From NCBI GenBank assembly GCA_942486035.1, contig CALNXK010000026.1, positions 2,217,501-2,281,500 on the forward strand: DNA of 64,000 nt, read 5' to 3'. The notes beneath the pieces are model-generated. The model saw only the letters and a list, made by a program, of their open reading frames with translations, searched no databases and was not told the DNA's origin. Shown in pieces: positions 31,501 through 41,517 of this stretch. Numbering within the stretch: the stretch's first letter is position 1; each line of letters opens with the position of its first letter. This stretch comes from Porites lobata (lineage: Eukaryota; Cnidaria; Anthozoa; Scleractinia; Poritidae). The position numbers and the translations under genes are program-made.

Positions 31501-32971
31501 CGGCTAGCGTAATTGCTTGTGTCATTGAGTGTGGGTAAACTGGGTTTGTACATGCGAGTGTATCCTCCGTAGCTTTTCGTTTGCCTTTTTCTAACATCTT
31601 CAGGTATTCGTTCCAGCCAAAATGCTTCGATGCTTTGTCTTGTCGTATCCCTTTGACAAAGACGGCAGCGCCTGCTAAAGCAAGAGGTTGATAGTCTAGT
31701 TTTTGTGCCACTTTTCTCAATAACTCACTATCTTTTATTCCAGATAACTTGGCCAATAAGGGACAGGCATCGTCGGGCTCCATACCTTTGCTTGCTGAGA
31801 TGTGATTAACACAAGAGCCTTTTGGGGGAATTGACTTAATGTCTTGAGTTGTAATCAGCATCTGACCCCTTGCCCAAGTGTGGATTCCAGCCTCTGGTAA
31901 ATGGACATGCACAGAGGACATGGTGCTGACATTGTCAACAACCAGAAGCCAAGACGTATAACAGCTAATTTTGACAGCAATAAGCATCTTAAGATAAGTG
32001 ATCTTTTCCTCTACTTTCCAGTCTTTGGAGCTGAGGATTTCCATAACCGAATAGTCCGGACACTTTAAATGGCGAGCAAATGAGACATATGACTCCAAGA
32101 GTGAATCTGGACTAGCTGCATTTAAGGTCATCACAAATGAAGAACTGCCTGGTATTTCCTTAATCTCGTCAAAGTACCTCTTAGCCACGAGGCCAGCTAA
32201 CTGTGATTTGCCACTTCCAGGATTCCCTGAGATGTACAGACAACTCAGCTTGTTGTCACTGGACTCTTTTAGCTCCCTCAGATGCTCGGCTATTTCTGAC
32301 ACTTCGCGTTCACGACCACCGATATCATGTGAAGGTTTAGGAGGGAGAACACAAAATGAGGGCGTTTCTTTCTGAAGCTGATCTTCAAGGACCTGGCGTT
32401 GATCCTCTTTTTCTCGAACTTCTTGTTTAAGGTCATCAACCTTTTTAAAGATCTGTTGCAATTCTTCTGTCGGAAACGTTTTCTGATTTTTTAAATCCTG
32501 AATTTTTACAGTGTGAAGACAAAGCCCTTGAAATGCCACCTCAACTTTGCTAATAGCCTTCTGAAATTCTGTGTCGGAGAGACTACCTTGTTTCATATGA
32601 GCAAATTCTTCGTTCCTGAAATTTCGAAGATCATCCACATTCATCCTCACAGTTGCGCTAAGACTGGGCCCAACACAATCGGAGAAAAGAATGGCGTAGA
32701 AAAGCATTGTACAATCCCATTCTTCTCTGTTTCCGTTTTGCATTGTGGCTAAAAGATGAGCATTTCTTCTTTGGTTTCGAGCAGACTCTCCGTTAAAAAA
32801 GTCCATTCCATTTCGAGGCTCGTCTTTCCATTCTCCTTTTGTTAATTTGTGCTGTTTGTCCCATTCTTGTTTAAAGATTTCTCTCAGGCCTTCGGTGAGA
32901 ATATCAGTTGTTGCATAACAAATTCTGAAGTAATTAAGCTGTTCTTTGGAGTATTCTTTGGAAAGGGACAT
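28589..32971 (-). CDS. HEPN / NB-ARC-like / TPR protein (STAND NLR-like)
   Basis: This is a single uninterrupted frame. I start it at the ATG at 32971 (MSLSKEYSKEQ), giving 1460 residues. The frame stays open 19 codons further up without an ATG, so an upstream exon is possible. Residues 11-150 match the DZIP3-type HEPN domain and keep an R-x5-H motif (R119 NEEFA H125), as in HEPN RNases. About 165-203 is a charged coiled coil. The NTPase has a P-loop GNPGSGKS (249-256), Walker B LLVVD (342-346), a strand QMLITTQD (370-377), a GLPL-like QPLALAGA (428-435) and an MHD-like VHQVVHDA (563-570). From 686 to 1441 there are 18 contiguous 42-residue TPR units of kinesin-light-chain type (consensus SYNNLASIYxGLGDLEQAKE), after one degenerate unit, with a short tail. 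The family is predicted to sense ligands through TPRs and oligomerise by NTP binding; the ligand is unknown. It is cytosolic, with no signal peptide or membrane segment. Confidence 0.93.
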   Translation of the reverse strand: MSLSKEYSKEQLNYFRICYATTDILTEGLREIFKQEWDKQHKLTKGEWKDEPRNGMDFFNGESARNQRRNAHLLATMQNGNREEWDCTMLFYAILFSDCVGPSLSATVRMNVDDLRNFRNEEFAHMKQGSLSDTEFQKAISKVEVAFQGLCLHTVKIQDLKNQKTFPTEELQQIFKKVDDLKQEVREKEDQRQVLEDQLQKETPSFCVLPPKPSHDIGGREREVSEIAEHLRELKESSDNKLSCLYISGNPGSGKSQLAGLVAKRYFDEIKEIPGSSSFVMTLNAASPDSLLESYVSFARHLKCPDYSVMEILSSKDWKVEEKITYLKMLIAVKISCYTSWLLVVDNVSTMSSVHVHLPEAGIHTWARGQMLITTQDIKSIPPKGSCVNHISASKGMEPDDACPLLAKLSGIKDSELLRKVAQKLDYQPLALAGAAVFVKGIRQDKASKHFGWNEYLKMLEKGKRKATEDTLACTNPVYPHSMTQAITLAVERLMSSDEIVKHLFTLLSLCAPKELNVDVAINYIINVLKDYHEEDKELIRMKLRNCSLFLFEDDQGGYFIRVHQVVHDAIKIMMSNCPESQTPQVVNAVITSFDEFINDIPQLNRRLDTMRLVPHLKAMTVVTDELFAKANFLQVHDKDISQKYENLAHICKMHCEYNVAKTYFAHSLTIKLEKLGPEHVDVARSYNNLASSYKDLGDLEKAKEYQQRALAITLDKLDPEHVHVATSYNNLALIYQGLGDLQQAKEYQQRALAIRLNKLGPEHVDVATSYHNLALIHMGLGDLRQAKEYQQRALAITLHELGPEHVDVARSYGNLALIYQSLGDLEQAKEYQQRALAITLDTLSPEHVDVATRYNNLASIYDDLGDLEQAKEYQERALAIALDKLGHDHVYVATSYNNLASIFISLGDLEKAKEYQERALAIRLDKFGPEHVDVATSYNNLASIYIGLGDLEKAKEYQQRALAIRLDKLGPEHVDLSTSYNNLALIYQGQGDLEQAKKYQQRALAITLEKLGPEHVHVARSYNNLASIYNGLGDFEQAKLYQQRALVIKLEKLGPEHADVARSYNNLASIYIGLGDLEQAKEYQQLALAIRLDKPGPEHVDVATSYNNLASIYNALGDLEQAKEYQQRALAIRLDKFGPEHVDVATSYNNLASIYIGLGDLEKAKEYQQRALAIRLDKLGPEHVDLSTSYNNLALIYQGQGDLEQAKKYQQRALAITLEKLGPEHVDVARSYYNLASIYNGLGDLEQAKEFQQRALAIRLDKLGPEHVDVARSYNNLASIYNGLGDLEQAKEYQQRALAIRLDKLGPEHVDVAETYNNLASIYWGLGDLEQAKEYQQRALSIALDKLGPEHVDVATSYNNLAFIYGSLGSLEQAKEYQQRALAIRLDKLGPEHAHVARSLNNLALIYQDLGDLEQAKEYQQRALAIRLGKLSPEHVAVATSDNNLSNDYRDGNENGKRA
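29027..30286 (-). repeat. Duplicated five-unit block inside the TPR tract
   Basis: TPR units 6-10 (29657-30286) and 11-15 (29027-29656) are offset by exactly 630 bases (5 x 126). Units 7 and 12 are identical in protein, and 8 and 13 differ by one residue. The shared marker HVDLST occurs only in units 7 and 12. The flanking units 9/14 and 10/15 are more diverged, so either the copy was shorter or later gene conversion blurred it. Confidence 0.85.
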
Positions 32972-33053
32972 ACTTGATGGACTTCTGGTCTTCAGAACCT
33001 TTGGGAAAATAATGCCTTGTGTTAGCAAATCAGCTCAAAGGGAAAAATAAATG

Positions 33054-33598
33054 GTTTTCACAGTGACGTCAACAAATTGTAAAGTCTAAATATTAAGGCT
33101 TACGAATTCTTATTTACACTAGGTTAAAGAAAAACAAAGAGCAAATATTTGTACAAGTTTCCGTTCCCGTAGCATGTTTCATTCGAAAATACAGCAATTT
33201 GAACTTCCGAGTTTTCACAGTGCGTGACACCACAATAGGAATGCTGTCTCGTTGAAAAAAGGTGTCTCCTCTTGATTTTCAGCAGTGTAACCATTTCAAG
33301 TATTAGGAGATATGTTTATGCGCACGTATGCTAGTTCTCGAGTGAAAAGAAAGAGCTTTTATAGAAAAAGTGAACTCCAGATATTTTTGTTGATTTCCGG
33401 CGGCCATATTGGTGCACCAAAACGGTACACCAACGTGGTGTCTCCATACAAAGCTCTGCAAAGGTGCGTGAAACGTTTCGGCAAATAACTCAGAAACTGT
33501 GAGCCACAAAGACCTGAGACTTTTATGACATTTCATTTTCTTGGCTTCTTCCACTGGGCGGTTTCCAATATATTTTTTTGGTGCGTGACAGTGAAAAC
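33054..33598 (+). mobile_element. MITE F, copy 1, directly upstream of the NLR-like gene
   Basis: The ends GTTTTCACAGTGACGTC and, reversed, GTTTTCACTGTCACGC are inverted. The centre has a GGTGCACC/GGTGTACC foldback. Copies lie inverted at 41210-43805 (interrupted) and 49433-50019 (diverged). Its left end is only about 83 bases from the ATG of the NLR-like gene, so it occupies the promoter position of that gene. Confidence 0.8.
33064..33071. promoter_or_regulatory. CRE palindrome in the MITE F terminus
   Basis: TGACGTCA is a perfect CREB/ATF site about 93 bases upstream of the start codon of the NLR-like gene on the minus strand. It is part of the MITE terminal repeat and recurs in copy 2 (about 43789). 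Function is inferred from motif and position only. Confidence 0.35.
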
Positions 33599-33896
33599 AA
33601 TCTATTCATTTATACCATAGAATCATAAACGAGACCAAGGGGCACTAAAACAATAATAAGTAACAAGGGTAGTATTGAAATTACATTCCAACAACAGTTC
33701 GATAACCTTTCTTTGACATTTACCAAAGCAACATTAAGCAACATTAAACAAAAAACTAAAAGAAAACTTGAAATTTCAATAGTATAATATTCATCCCTGG
33801 GTATTGTTATTCATGACACTATAATAAGGTATGGGGGAGTCAATCTGACCTTCCCCAAGCTACCAAACCGTACGCCATTGTATAAGAACCCAATCA

Positions 33897-36800
33897 CCGC
33901 CCTTACCAAATCCAACACTGTTTTGAATGTATTTTTAAGCTATTTTTGAAAACTGTTTTTAACCTGTTTTGTGAAATAGGTTTTAAATAGGGCGAAAAGT
34001 GTATTTTTCATGTATTTTTCGACTGCTTTTAAAGGTGTTTTAAGCTGTTTACAACCCTATTAAAACCCTATTTAAAGTATTTTAAAATTCTTGTAATATA
34101 AAAAATTCCAGGGCTTTTGCAAGGCTCAAAACAGGTCTAAAACAGTTTTTAAATAGCTTATAAATTGGAATAAAGACAGGACAAAAGCAGTTTCAAAAAC
34201 ATATTTTAATTTACTATATAATTTAAAACTATTTTTAATGGCAATATTAAACGTATTTTGAAAAAGAAAACAGGTTTAAAATGGGTACAAAAATTTATTT
34301 TTGATATATTTTAGACTGATTTTAAAGGTGTTTTAACCTGTTTAAAACACTATTAAAATGTTATGCTTCAAAATATATTTTAATAGCTGTTTAATCGGTT
34401 TCGAAATTTAGTAAAATACTCGTATTTGCAAATACAATAAAAATACTTTGAAAACAGTATTAAAATACCACAGAAGAAGAAAAGCAATAGCACGCACATA
34501 TCATGAAAATACATCAAAAATAGGATGCAAAAATGCAAAAACAGTATTAAATTGTACGAAAATAGCCTAAGAGTTGTCTGAAAACAGTACAAAAATCGGT
34601 CGAAAGAGCATAAAAATAGTACAAAAACAAGATGAAAATATCATTTAAATTCATGAAATAAAATGATGACAAAACCGTCAAAAATTACCCTGAAAAAGCA
34701 ATATTTACCTCGGCGCAATTTCTCCACACAGTCCTAGGCTAGGATTTCACGAGAATTGTCTCTTAGCCGATTACTTTACGTTGATTTCCTTAAGAATTCT
34801 CGGGAAATTCTTATGGAATTTTTCAGAAATGCTCAAATCAATCTTTAGCCTGTTTACAGACCCCCTCCCTCAATAAAAATAGGAGGGGAGGGGGGTATCG
34901 TTATGTACACAGGCTATCAATCTTCGGCTTCAAAAGGGGATAACGTTACTGAGGTTACCGGTAAATAATAATCTACACACATGTAACTTACATCGTTTAT
35001 TATATTCAAGGCTTTACTCAAATATCATCAGAAGCTTGCAGGCTACGCCTGAACATTAATTAGTGGCTGATAAAGAACAACATACGAATAACACCATCAA
35101 ATTTACGCGAGAATGAAAGAGGCCGGTGACGTGACATCAAGTGACTGAGATCATTTATACAAAACATTAAATGTTTACTACCCTTCATTTGTTTCGCATA
35201 TGGCGTATATTTAAAGGGGCTATGTCAGCTGGAGAGCATGCGCTCTGAGGTTATGCAAATTACTTTCAACTGTCAAAATTCTATTGTTTTTAACGCGTGA
35301 CTTTCTCCTTGTTCTCTGTCACGTCCAAGGCTCCGAATTTAGAGAGGTTAACAAGCGAAATGGGTTTAGATAAGGGATATTTCGATAGAATTTACGGAAC
35401 GTTTCTTCTCTGGTTATGCTAGATCAAGAATAAAATTGTGACGACAATTTTACTTGTAGTTTTGGCGTAAAAACGCATGCCATTCATAAAATAGTGCGCA
35501 AACAAAAATTCAACAACAACATATTGTCTTATTCAACAAAATAAATCGAAGTTGTATTTTACAAACGAGCTACAAAAGACGCTACACCGAAGATAAAGAC
35601 CAAGACTGTTTCAGATCATTAACAATTAGACTTATCTGTCGCTAGTGATTTTATAATTTAGATGCCGATAGAACAAGAGACATCAAGTCTTTGTTTTGAT
35701 CTTAGGGAAACATACATTATCGCGCAAAATTGTTCGATCGTGCCGAATCACTGCGACGTCGAGAAAAACAGAACCAAGCATCATTGGTATACTACTCCAC
35801 TATAAGCAGTCCGTTGATAAAAAGGGAAAGTAAACTCTGCTATTTTCCAAAAATATGCTCGAACACAAACAGTTCAAAAACATGGCATTTACAGGATCTA
35901 ACTCGTACTAAGGTGCCTCTCTAAGTCCGTTGAGAAGAATCTGGACAAGCAAACGGTCGTGTTTATCTTTGCCGTGAATCCATATAAATACAAGAAGGAA
36001 TCTAGCCGAATTTTATAATGTTTCCTTCGCCAGGAGTTTCGTTTGGTCACGAAACTCATGGCCTGATGCTCCTGTAATCGTTTACCAAAAACGGCCGCCG
36101 CCAACTTGATAGCCGCTTCATTATATGTCCACATATTTTGAGCACAAGAAAAATCCAAGAGCCAGCAACCTCTAAAATAACTCAATAGAAAGGTTCTGTG
36201 AACTATAGGGAAGATTCCATCAAAGATTCCATCACTCATTGTGGAGTAGCCGTCATTAACTCTGCCATTACAACGACCGCTGATAAGAGGACACAGTAAA
36301 TCCACGTAAAAACATTCCACAGGCAAACAATTTCAAAATAACGCCAAAAAATTATTCTGTAATCACCATAGAACGATTCTTAATACAAAACTTCGCTAAC
36401 TATCGAACGATGGCTGAGATTTAGACAGATAAAAACAGCCTTCCAAAATCTCCGACAGAACTTGAAGAAGACGGGCCAACTTTTTCAAGTTTGTTTTCTT
36501 TGGCTCGCGCATGCGTGTGGGGTGACATAGCCCCTTTAGGCGTCTTAGTAACATGTTATGCATATAAAGGGACATTGTATATTAATACTCACACGACTCT
36601 TCTCCTGAACCAGAACCTTTCAAAGTACATAGGAGTCGCTGAGTGAGTCCTAACCATTTTTGATTCGTGATAAAAGCAGCATCTACGTGTTCTGACAATC
36701 CGCAGAGTTGAAGTGTACTTTTGTAAGATTGTAACAAACAGTAAACTCAAGCGCATTTAAGCTCACAGCAACCGCCGGTTCAATTGAAATGAGCAAAGGA

Positions 36801-38079
36801 CAAAGGACAGTTTGCTTATCACGTGCATTTGTCAGATCACCGCGGCACGAAGTCGTGATTTCAGTAGCGCGTGACATCTCAAAAATAATATGCCATGCAT
36901 GTGCGGAATAGTCTATGAGAGAAAGATAACCATATGTCGGAGTTTATTCAGATCTGAGCGTTGTTTCTTGGTGCAATAAATACGAGGTGAGATCTTAGCT
37001 TGGATAGTTTGTTTATTATGCAATTTCAAGGGCTTATTTTAGACAAATCTGACAAATCTCTGTTGACCGCGTGCATCCGGTTCTCGGCCCGCGGCTTCGG
37101 CTGTTTGTGAAAAATTTCTATATGAAAATTAAAATGTGATTTTAACAAGTTTCTTTTAAAAAACTTATGGAATGTCCCGTAGCTGCATTAATTGAATCAC
37201 GGCTAAAATATCTACGCGAGATTTTCGCAGAGAGCTTGCAGGTAATCAGAACATCGAGGAACGGATTGATCCTTTATCGGCACACTGTCACAGTTACGTG
37301 TTGTCAGTCACAGCTAAAATCTATTCCTAATTTTCTTCTCTTTTTTCAATTTCTTTTTGATTTGCTGGGAGATTTAATTTTTCGCTCCGCCTCGAACTTT
37401 ATTGAGAGAAGAATTCGGTCCACAATATATGACAGCTTGTTTTGAGTCATTTATGACATCGTGACACGATGAAGGCTTAAAAATTAACTTTGTGCAATTG
37501 TTACTTTTATGGTCTGAGTTTAAGTATCCCAAAATACATTACAATATTGCACCTCAATAATAATAAGTAATAAGTACCCTATTTTAAAGTATTTAGAATA
37601 AGTTCAGCATTTGATGTCTTTCAGCAGACTTTAAATAGTTTATGTACAATCTGTTTTTATAGTCAGAGGGTTGTGTGCCCAAAATACAATTCAAATAGAC
37701 CTCAAAACAGTGTTTAAGTACCCTATTTAAAAGTATTTGAAATGCGGTCAGTAGTTAAGGTCTTAAAACATATTTCAAATAGTCTATTTGAACTCTGTTT
37801 GTAACAGTGTTAGTTGTTCTATTCCCAAAATACATTTGAAATACCCTATTTTAATCATATTTATTAAACAAAATACATTGTAAATTGATGAGAGAGGTTT
37901 TCCTTTTGATGAAATATAATTTATCTACACTTAAGATATATTCCAAACAGGGGCGAAAATTTAAATTTTTTTGTCACATAGGATTAAAATACAGGAAAAT
38001 AGTGTTCAAATACTGAAAATGCATTTTAAACACTTTAAAATCAGTTTCAAAATACATATGGTTTGGTAAGGGCGTGACG
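33897..38079. mobile_element. 4.2-kb element with TTTTAAA-rich subterminal arrays
   Basis: The left end TCACCGCCCTTACCAAATCC and the right end, reversed, GTCACGCCCTTACCAAACC are inverted. Inside each end lie about 600-750 bases of degenerate repeats built from GTATTTTAAA/TTTTTAAACTG-like words (33920-34680 and 37500-38060). AGGTGTTTTAACCTGTTT at 34326 equals the unit of the minisatellite at 5.4-6.0 kb. The core (34700-37480) carries no recognisable protein, and another TIR element lies within it at 35212-36538. The target duplication is unclear. Confidence 0.65.
35212..36538. mobile_element. 1.3-kb element with TAAAGGGGCTATGTCA ends
   Basis: A perfect 16-base inverted repeat, TAAAGGGGCTATGTCA, lies at 35212-35227 and 36523-36538, and GCATGCGC occurs near both ends. 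The 142-codon frame at 35898-36326 on the minus strand shows no domain and is probably chance. GGCGT occurs close outside both ends, but not flush, so a target duplication is not established. Confidence 0.7.
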
Positions 38080-38166
38080 CCGCTCCTAATAACCAGCCTC
38101 TCTTCCCAATCCTGAATCCCAACCCTCCAAATCCAACGAATACAACCTTTACAAGCTACGTTACAT

Positions 38167-38640
38167 TTATTCCCTTACTATTACAAACTCAGCACTCCTC
38201 GCGATTCGAGAGTTTGAAGTTATATAATACACACTTTTTTTTTTCCTTGACTCGCTTTTAAGACATTCAGTCAAGAGATTCTGATAGAAACCCTGCAAAG
38301 TATGAAAACGATTGTAGCCCTCACCAGTATCAAAACGAAGATCTGCCAAGTTGGTAGCCACACCTACCAGGTTAACCACTTCTTTCAACGAGAAGTAGGG
38401 CAAAGGCTGCACCGCTTCTTTTTCAGTCCGGAGATGTAGACCCACCAGGGCCACTGATATTGCCACCGCTACGAGGAAACCAAGAAGCGTGAAGTGTTCA
38501 CTTGCTGGCTGTTGGCGTAAGGCCACTAAGTAAACATTTAGCCTGGTTCGGGCAGCCTGTGAGGTCACGTATCGAGGAGAAACCTTCCCTATGATTGTTA
38601 GAGGGCTAGAAAAGATATCTGAACCAAGCCCTATTCGCAT
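38167..38640 (-). CDS. Hypothetical 157-codon frame
   Basis: An open frame with one hydrophobic stretch (LLGFLVAVAISVALVGLHL, about residues 52-70), followed by a mixed charged C-terminal half (LADLRFDTGEGYNRFHTL). No family is recognised and there is no supporting neighbour. Its length is somewhat above random for this composition. It may be part of a decayed transposon or chance. Confidence 0.2.
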   Translation of the reverse strand: MRIGLGSDIFSSPLTIIGKVSPRYVTSQAARTRLNVYLVALRQQPASEHFTLLGFLVAVAISVALVGLHLRTEKEAVQPLPYFSLKEVVNLVGVATNLADLRFDTGEGYNRFHTLQGFYQNLLTECLKSESRKKKSVYYITSNSRIARSAEFVIVRE

Positions 38641-39369
38641 AAGCCAACAACTCCGAGCTACATAACGGTCGATAGAACAGTAAAATATCCAATTTATGAG
38701 AGATCCAGCCGAGGACCCTCTCTGCCAACGGACGATGGCTTAAGAAACAGTTCCCAAGCATGTAGATTGTTCCTTGTGGAGGCCGCCAGCAATGAACTCA
38801 TCAGGGAACCTTAACCTTAACGCCCAAACAATGGCAAAACGTCCGGCAACAAAACATGCTTCCAATGCACATTCAACGCTCGTTTCTCCCCCGGTCGGGA
38901 GCTCCATCTACATTAACCCACGATTGAGATATTTAGGTGCTAATACAGGAATTACATGACAAACCCCAAACCCACTTCCGTTTTCGTTTTAATTTTCCGC
39001 TCCGCTAATTAGCATTCTTATTCCCTTTCTTCCTTTCTTTCTTTCTTTCTAAGAGAAAGGAAACGTAAATAAAAGAGATCCAACAACAATCGAAACAACA
39101 AGGAAAGAACCCGGACGAGAAAAATAAAATAGACGGAGTTCCCGACCAGGAGGGAGCAACTTCATACGACTGATAACAGAACATAGAATAGTAATAGGAT
39201 AGTTTATTAAAACTCTCTTGCAGTAAAAAGAACTGAATTATCGAGTAGATTTTACAATCATAAGGCACCTATTATCTAGAGTTTAGTAATTTACAGTTAT
39301 AACAATGAAAATAACAATTGAATCACTTAAAAAATTTAAATGTAAAGAAGTCCTCCACTCTCTTTGTCC

Positions 39370-39975
39370 TACAGACCTACATGTTGCGGGAAAGATAATA
39401 CTTTTGTGTTTTTTGCCTTAAGCTGTAGTTAGGCGCGTCCAGAAGTGGGCTGGGAAGTAGGTGGTGAAGAGGCTGGCTGGGAGACTTCATTTTCGCCATA
39501 TATTTGTAGCACAAGAGTACTCTTCTATCATCTAACCTATCTAGTTTATCTAACTGTAAGGCATAAGCATATGACTCTGCCTCGGGGTAGATTATGTTAA
39601 GCGCCCGTTTTTGCACTCGCTCTATGGCTTCGGACAGATAAGCAGGGATGTTCTGCCAGACTGGTACAGCATACTCTAAAACTGGCCGGACTGTCCTAAG
39701 GTACCCTCAAGATGTTGGGCTGGCTCACCCTGGCTCTACGGAGAACTTTAAGGGAGTATAACTTCTTACAAGCTTTCTTAATAATGTAATCAACACGACA
39801 GTTCCACTTCAGGTCATTGTCCATAATAACTCCTAAGATCTTATAGGTATTGGCACGGTTGATTACATTCCGCCAATTATTATCGGGTTAATGAGACAAT
39901 TAGAGTTGCGTAGGAAATTAATATACATTTCTTTACACTTGGTTGGATTAAGAACGTCCGCAGTGTACTCAGAAC
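39370..39975 (-). pseudogene. LINE reverse transcriptase C-terminal remnant
   Basis: On the minus strand three blocks of a non-LTR retrotransposon RT tail follow in order with frame breaks. They are NPTKCKEMYINFLRN (about 39970), YKILGVIMDNDLKW then ACKKLYSLKVLRRA (about 39850-39720), and, after a shift, RPVLEYAVPVWQNIPAYLSE then QKRALNIIYPE and LCYKYMAKMKSP..PLHHLLP (about 39700-39377). This is the thumb/connector region of CR1/Jockey-group LINE polymerases. At least one stop and one frameshift are present, and everything upstream of the RT palm is missing, as expected for a 5'-truncated insertion. It encodes nothing functional. Confidence 0.88.
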
Positions 39976-40298
39976 TGGAGTAGACCACGAGAGTTACTCA
40001 CCCTGGATCTGGAAAATAATTATGACAGAAAGACCCTTACCCTAGGATAAACAGTACTGTACCAAAGGAAACAAATTCAGCAGACAGACAACAAAACCCG
40101 TTACTGGTTGGAAAAAAAATTGGTTATAAAACACCGCTTAGCATACTTGTCCACTGAACACACTAAAATGGATCGAAACCAAAACAACACAAAATATTTA
40201 GGCGTGAGAAATTACATGCTTGCCGACGTTTTTTCCTTTTTTCTTTCCTTCTTTATTCCTTTCTTTCTTTCTGATTTTTTTTTTTTGAAATAAAACAC

Positions 40299-40638
40299 AC
40301 AAGCTTACCGCCACACAGGCATTATAAAAAACCACAAGCTGGCCGCCTCAAAGCCATAAACGGACTAGTACAAGCTTCCACATGCAGGCTACGACAAACA
40401 CCCAAGCGGATAGCCACACAGGCAGCAAAAACTACAAGCTTGCCGCCACACTGACGTAAACAAAACTATAGATTGCCGCCGGACAGGCAGTAAAACTTCA
40501 AGCTTGCATGCCACACAGGCAACAAGCTACAAGCTCACAGCCACACAAGCGAAAGACTACAAGCTTGCCGCCATACAGGCGTAACACAAAAACTACAAGC
40601 TTACTGCCACACAGGCAACAAAAACTACAAGCTTGTCG
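40299..40638 (+). repeat. 32-36-bp minisatellite with HindIII-type motif
   Basis: About nine degenerate units of GCCGCCACACAGGCAACAAA followed by AACTACAAGCTT. CACACAGGC and ACAAGCTT recur regularly. The array is preceded by CTTT-rich DNA (40226-40288). Confidence 0.75.
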
Positions 40639-41209
40639 CAGTCTCCCACACTGTTATAATCATCTTCATCATCTTAAAATTTTAACGGCACGGGACGAAT
40701 TTTCGACCAGTGGAAAATTCGCTCGTTCATGTGTTTCTTTTACACGGACTTCAAAAATTTGAACGCCAAAAATCGATCTCCTTGCATTTTTCAGGTCTGT
40801 TAAGTTATACGGTACAATTAGACAGAAAATCAAAACGAGAAGTAGAATTTTTTTAAAAATGAACATTGTTGCTTAGAATGATAGGATAAAATTGAGAGTA
40901 TCAGTTAGTTATGTTAGCCCCCCATCGTACAGGGGTTGAGGTGGGGGTCTTGGATCGTATTCCTTTTCCCATGGGAAGTTTCTGTAATTTTTAAACAATG
41001 ATTATGACTATTAGAAACTCTTGTTTATTAGCTGTCAGTTTATTTGTAACAACAAATAGCTCAAACATTCCAACGAATAAACTTTGAACACCCTTTAAAA
41101 AAATTGACAGTCGATTGCTATGGTTAGGAGATATGGAGGCGGCATATGTGACGTTCCCTTGACGTCTGTACCTTAAAAAAGATCCAAAGGAGCCAAATGT
41201 CTATAGATC
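40639..41209. other. Gene-free DNA
   Basis: No gene, RNA or clear element boundary is seen between the minisatellite and MITE F copy 2. Confidence 0.4.
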
Positions 41210-41517
41210 GTTTTCACTGTCACGCAACAAAAAATTAAATTGGAAACCGTCCAGTGGAAGAAGCCAAGAAAATGAAATTTATAAAAGAATAATATATAAA
41301 CCATCTGTTCAAGTCTCAGGTCTTTGTGGCCTACAGTTTCTGAGGTATTTGCCGAAACGTTTCACGCACCATTGTAGAGCTTTGTATGGAGACGCCATGT
41401 TGGTGCACCGTTTTGGTGCACCAATATGGCCGCCGGAAATCAACAAAAATATCTGGAGTTCACTTTTTTTATAAAAGATCTTTCTTTTCACTCGAGAACT
41501 AGCATACGTACGCATAA

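Noticed and set aside
35898..36326. 142-codon minus-strand frame
   Set aside because: No domain, no supporting copy, and it sits in the interior of a TIR element. Length alone does not support it.
33897..38079. Target duplication for the 4.2-kb element
   Set aside because: No matching flank of 2-10 bases could be found, so boundaries rest on TIRs only.
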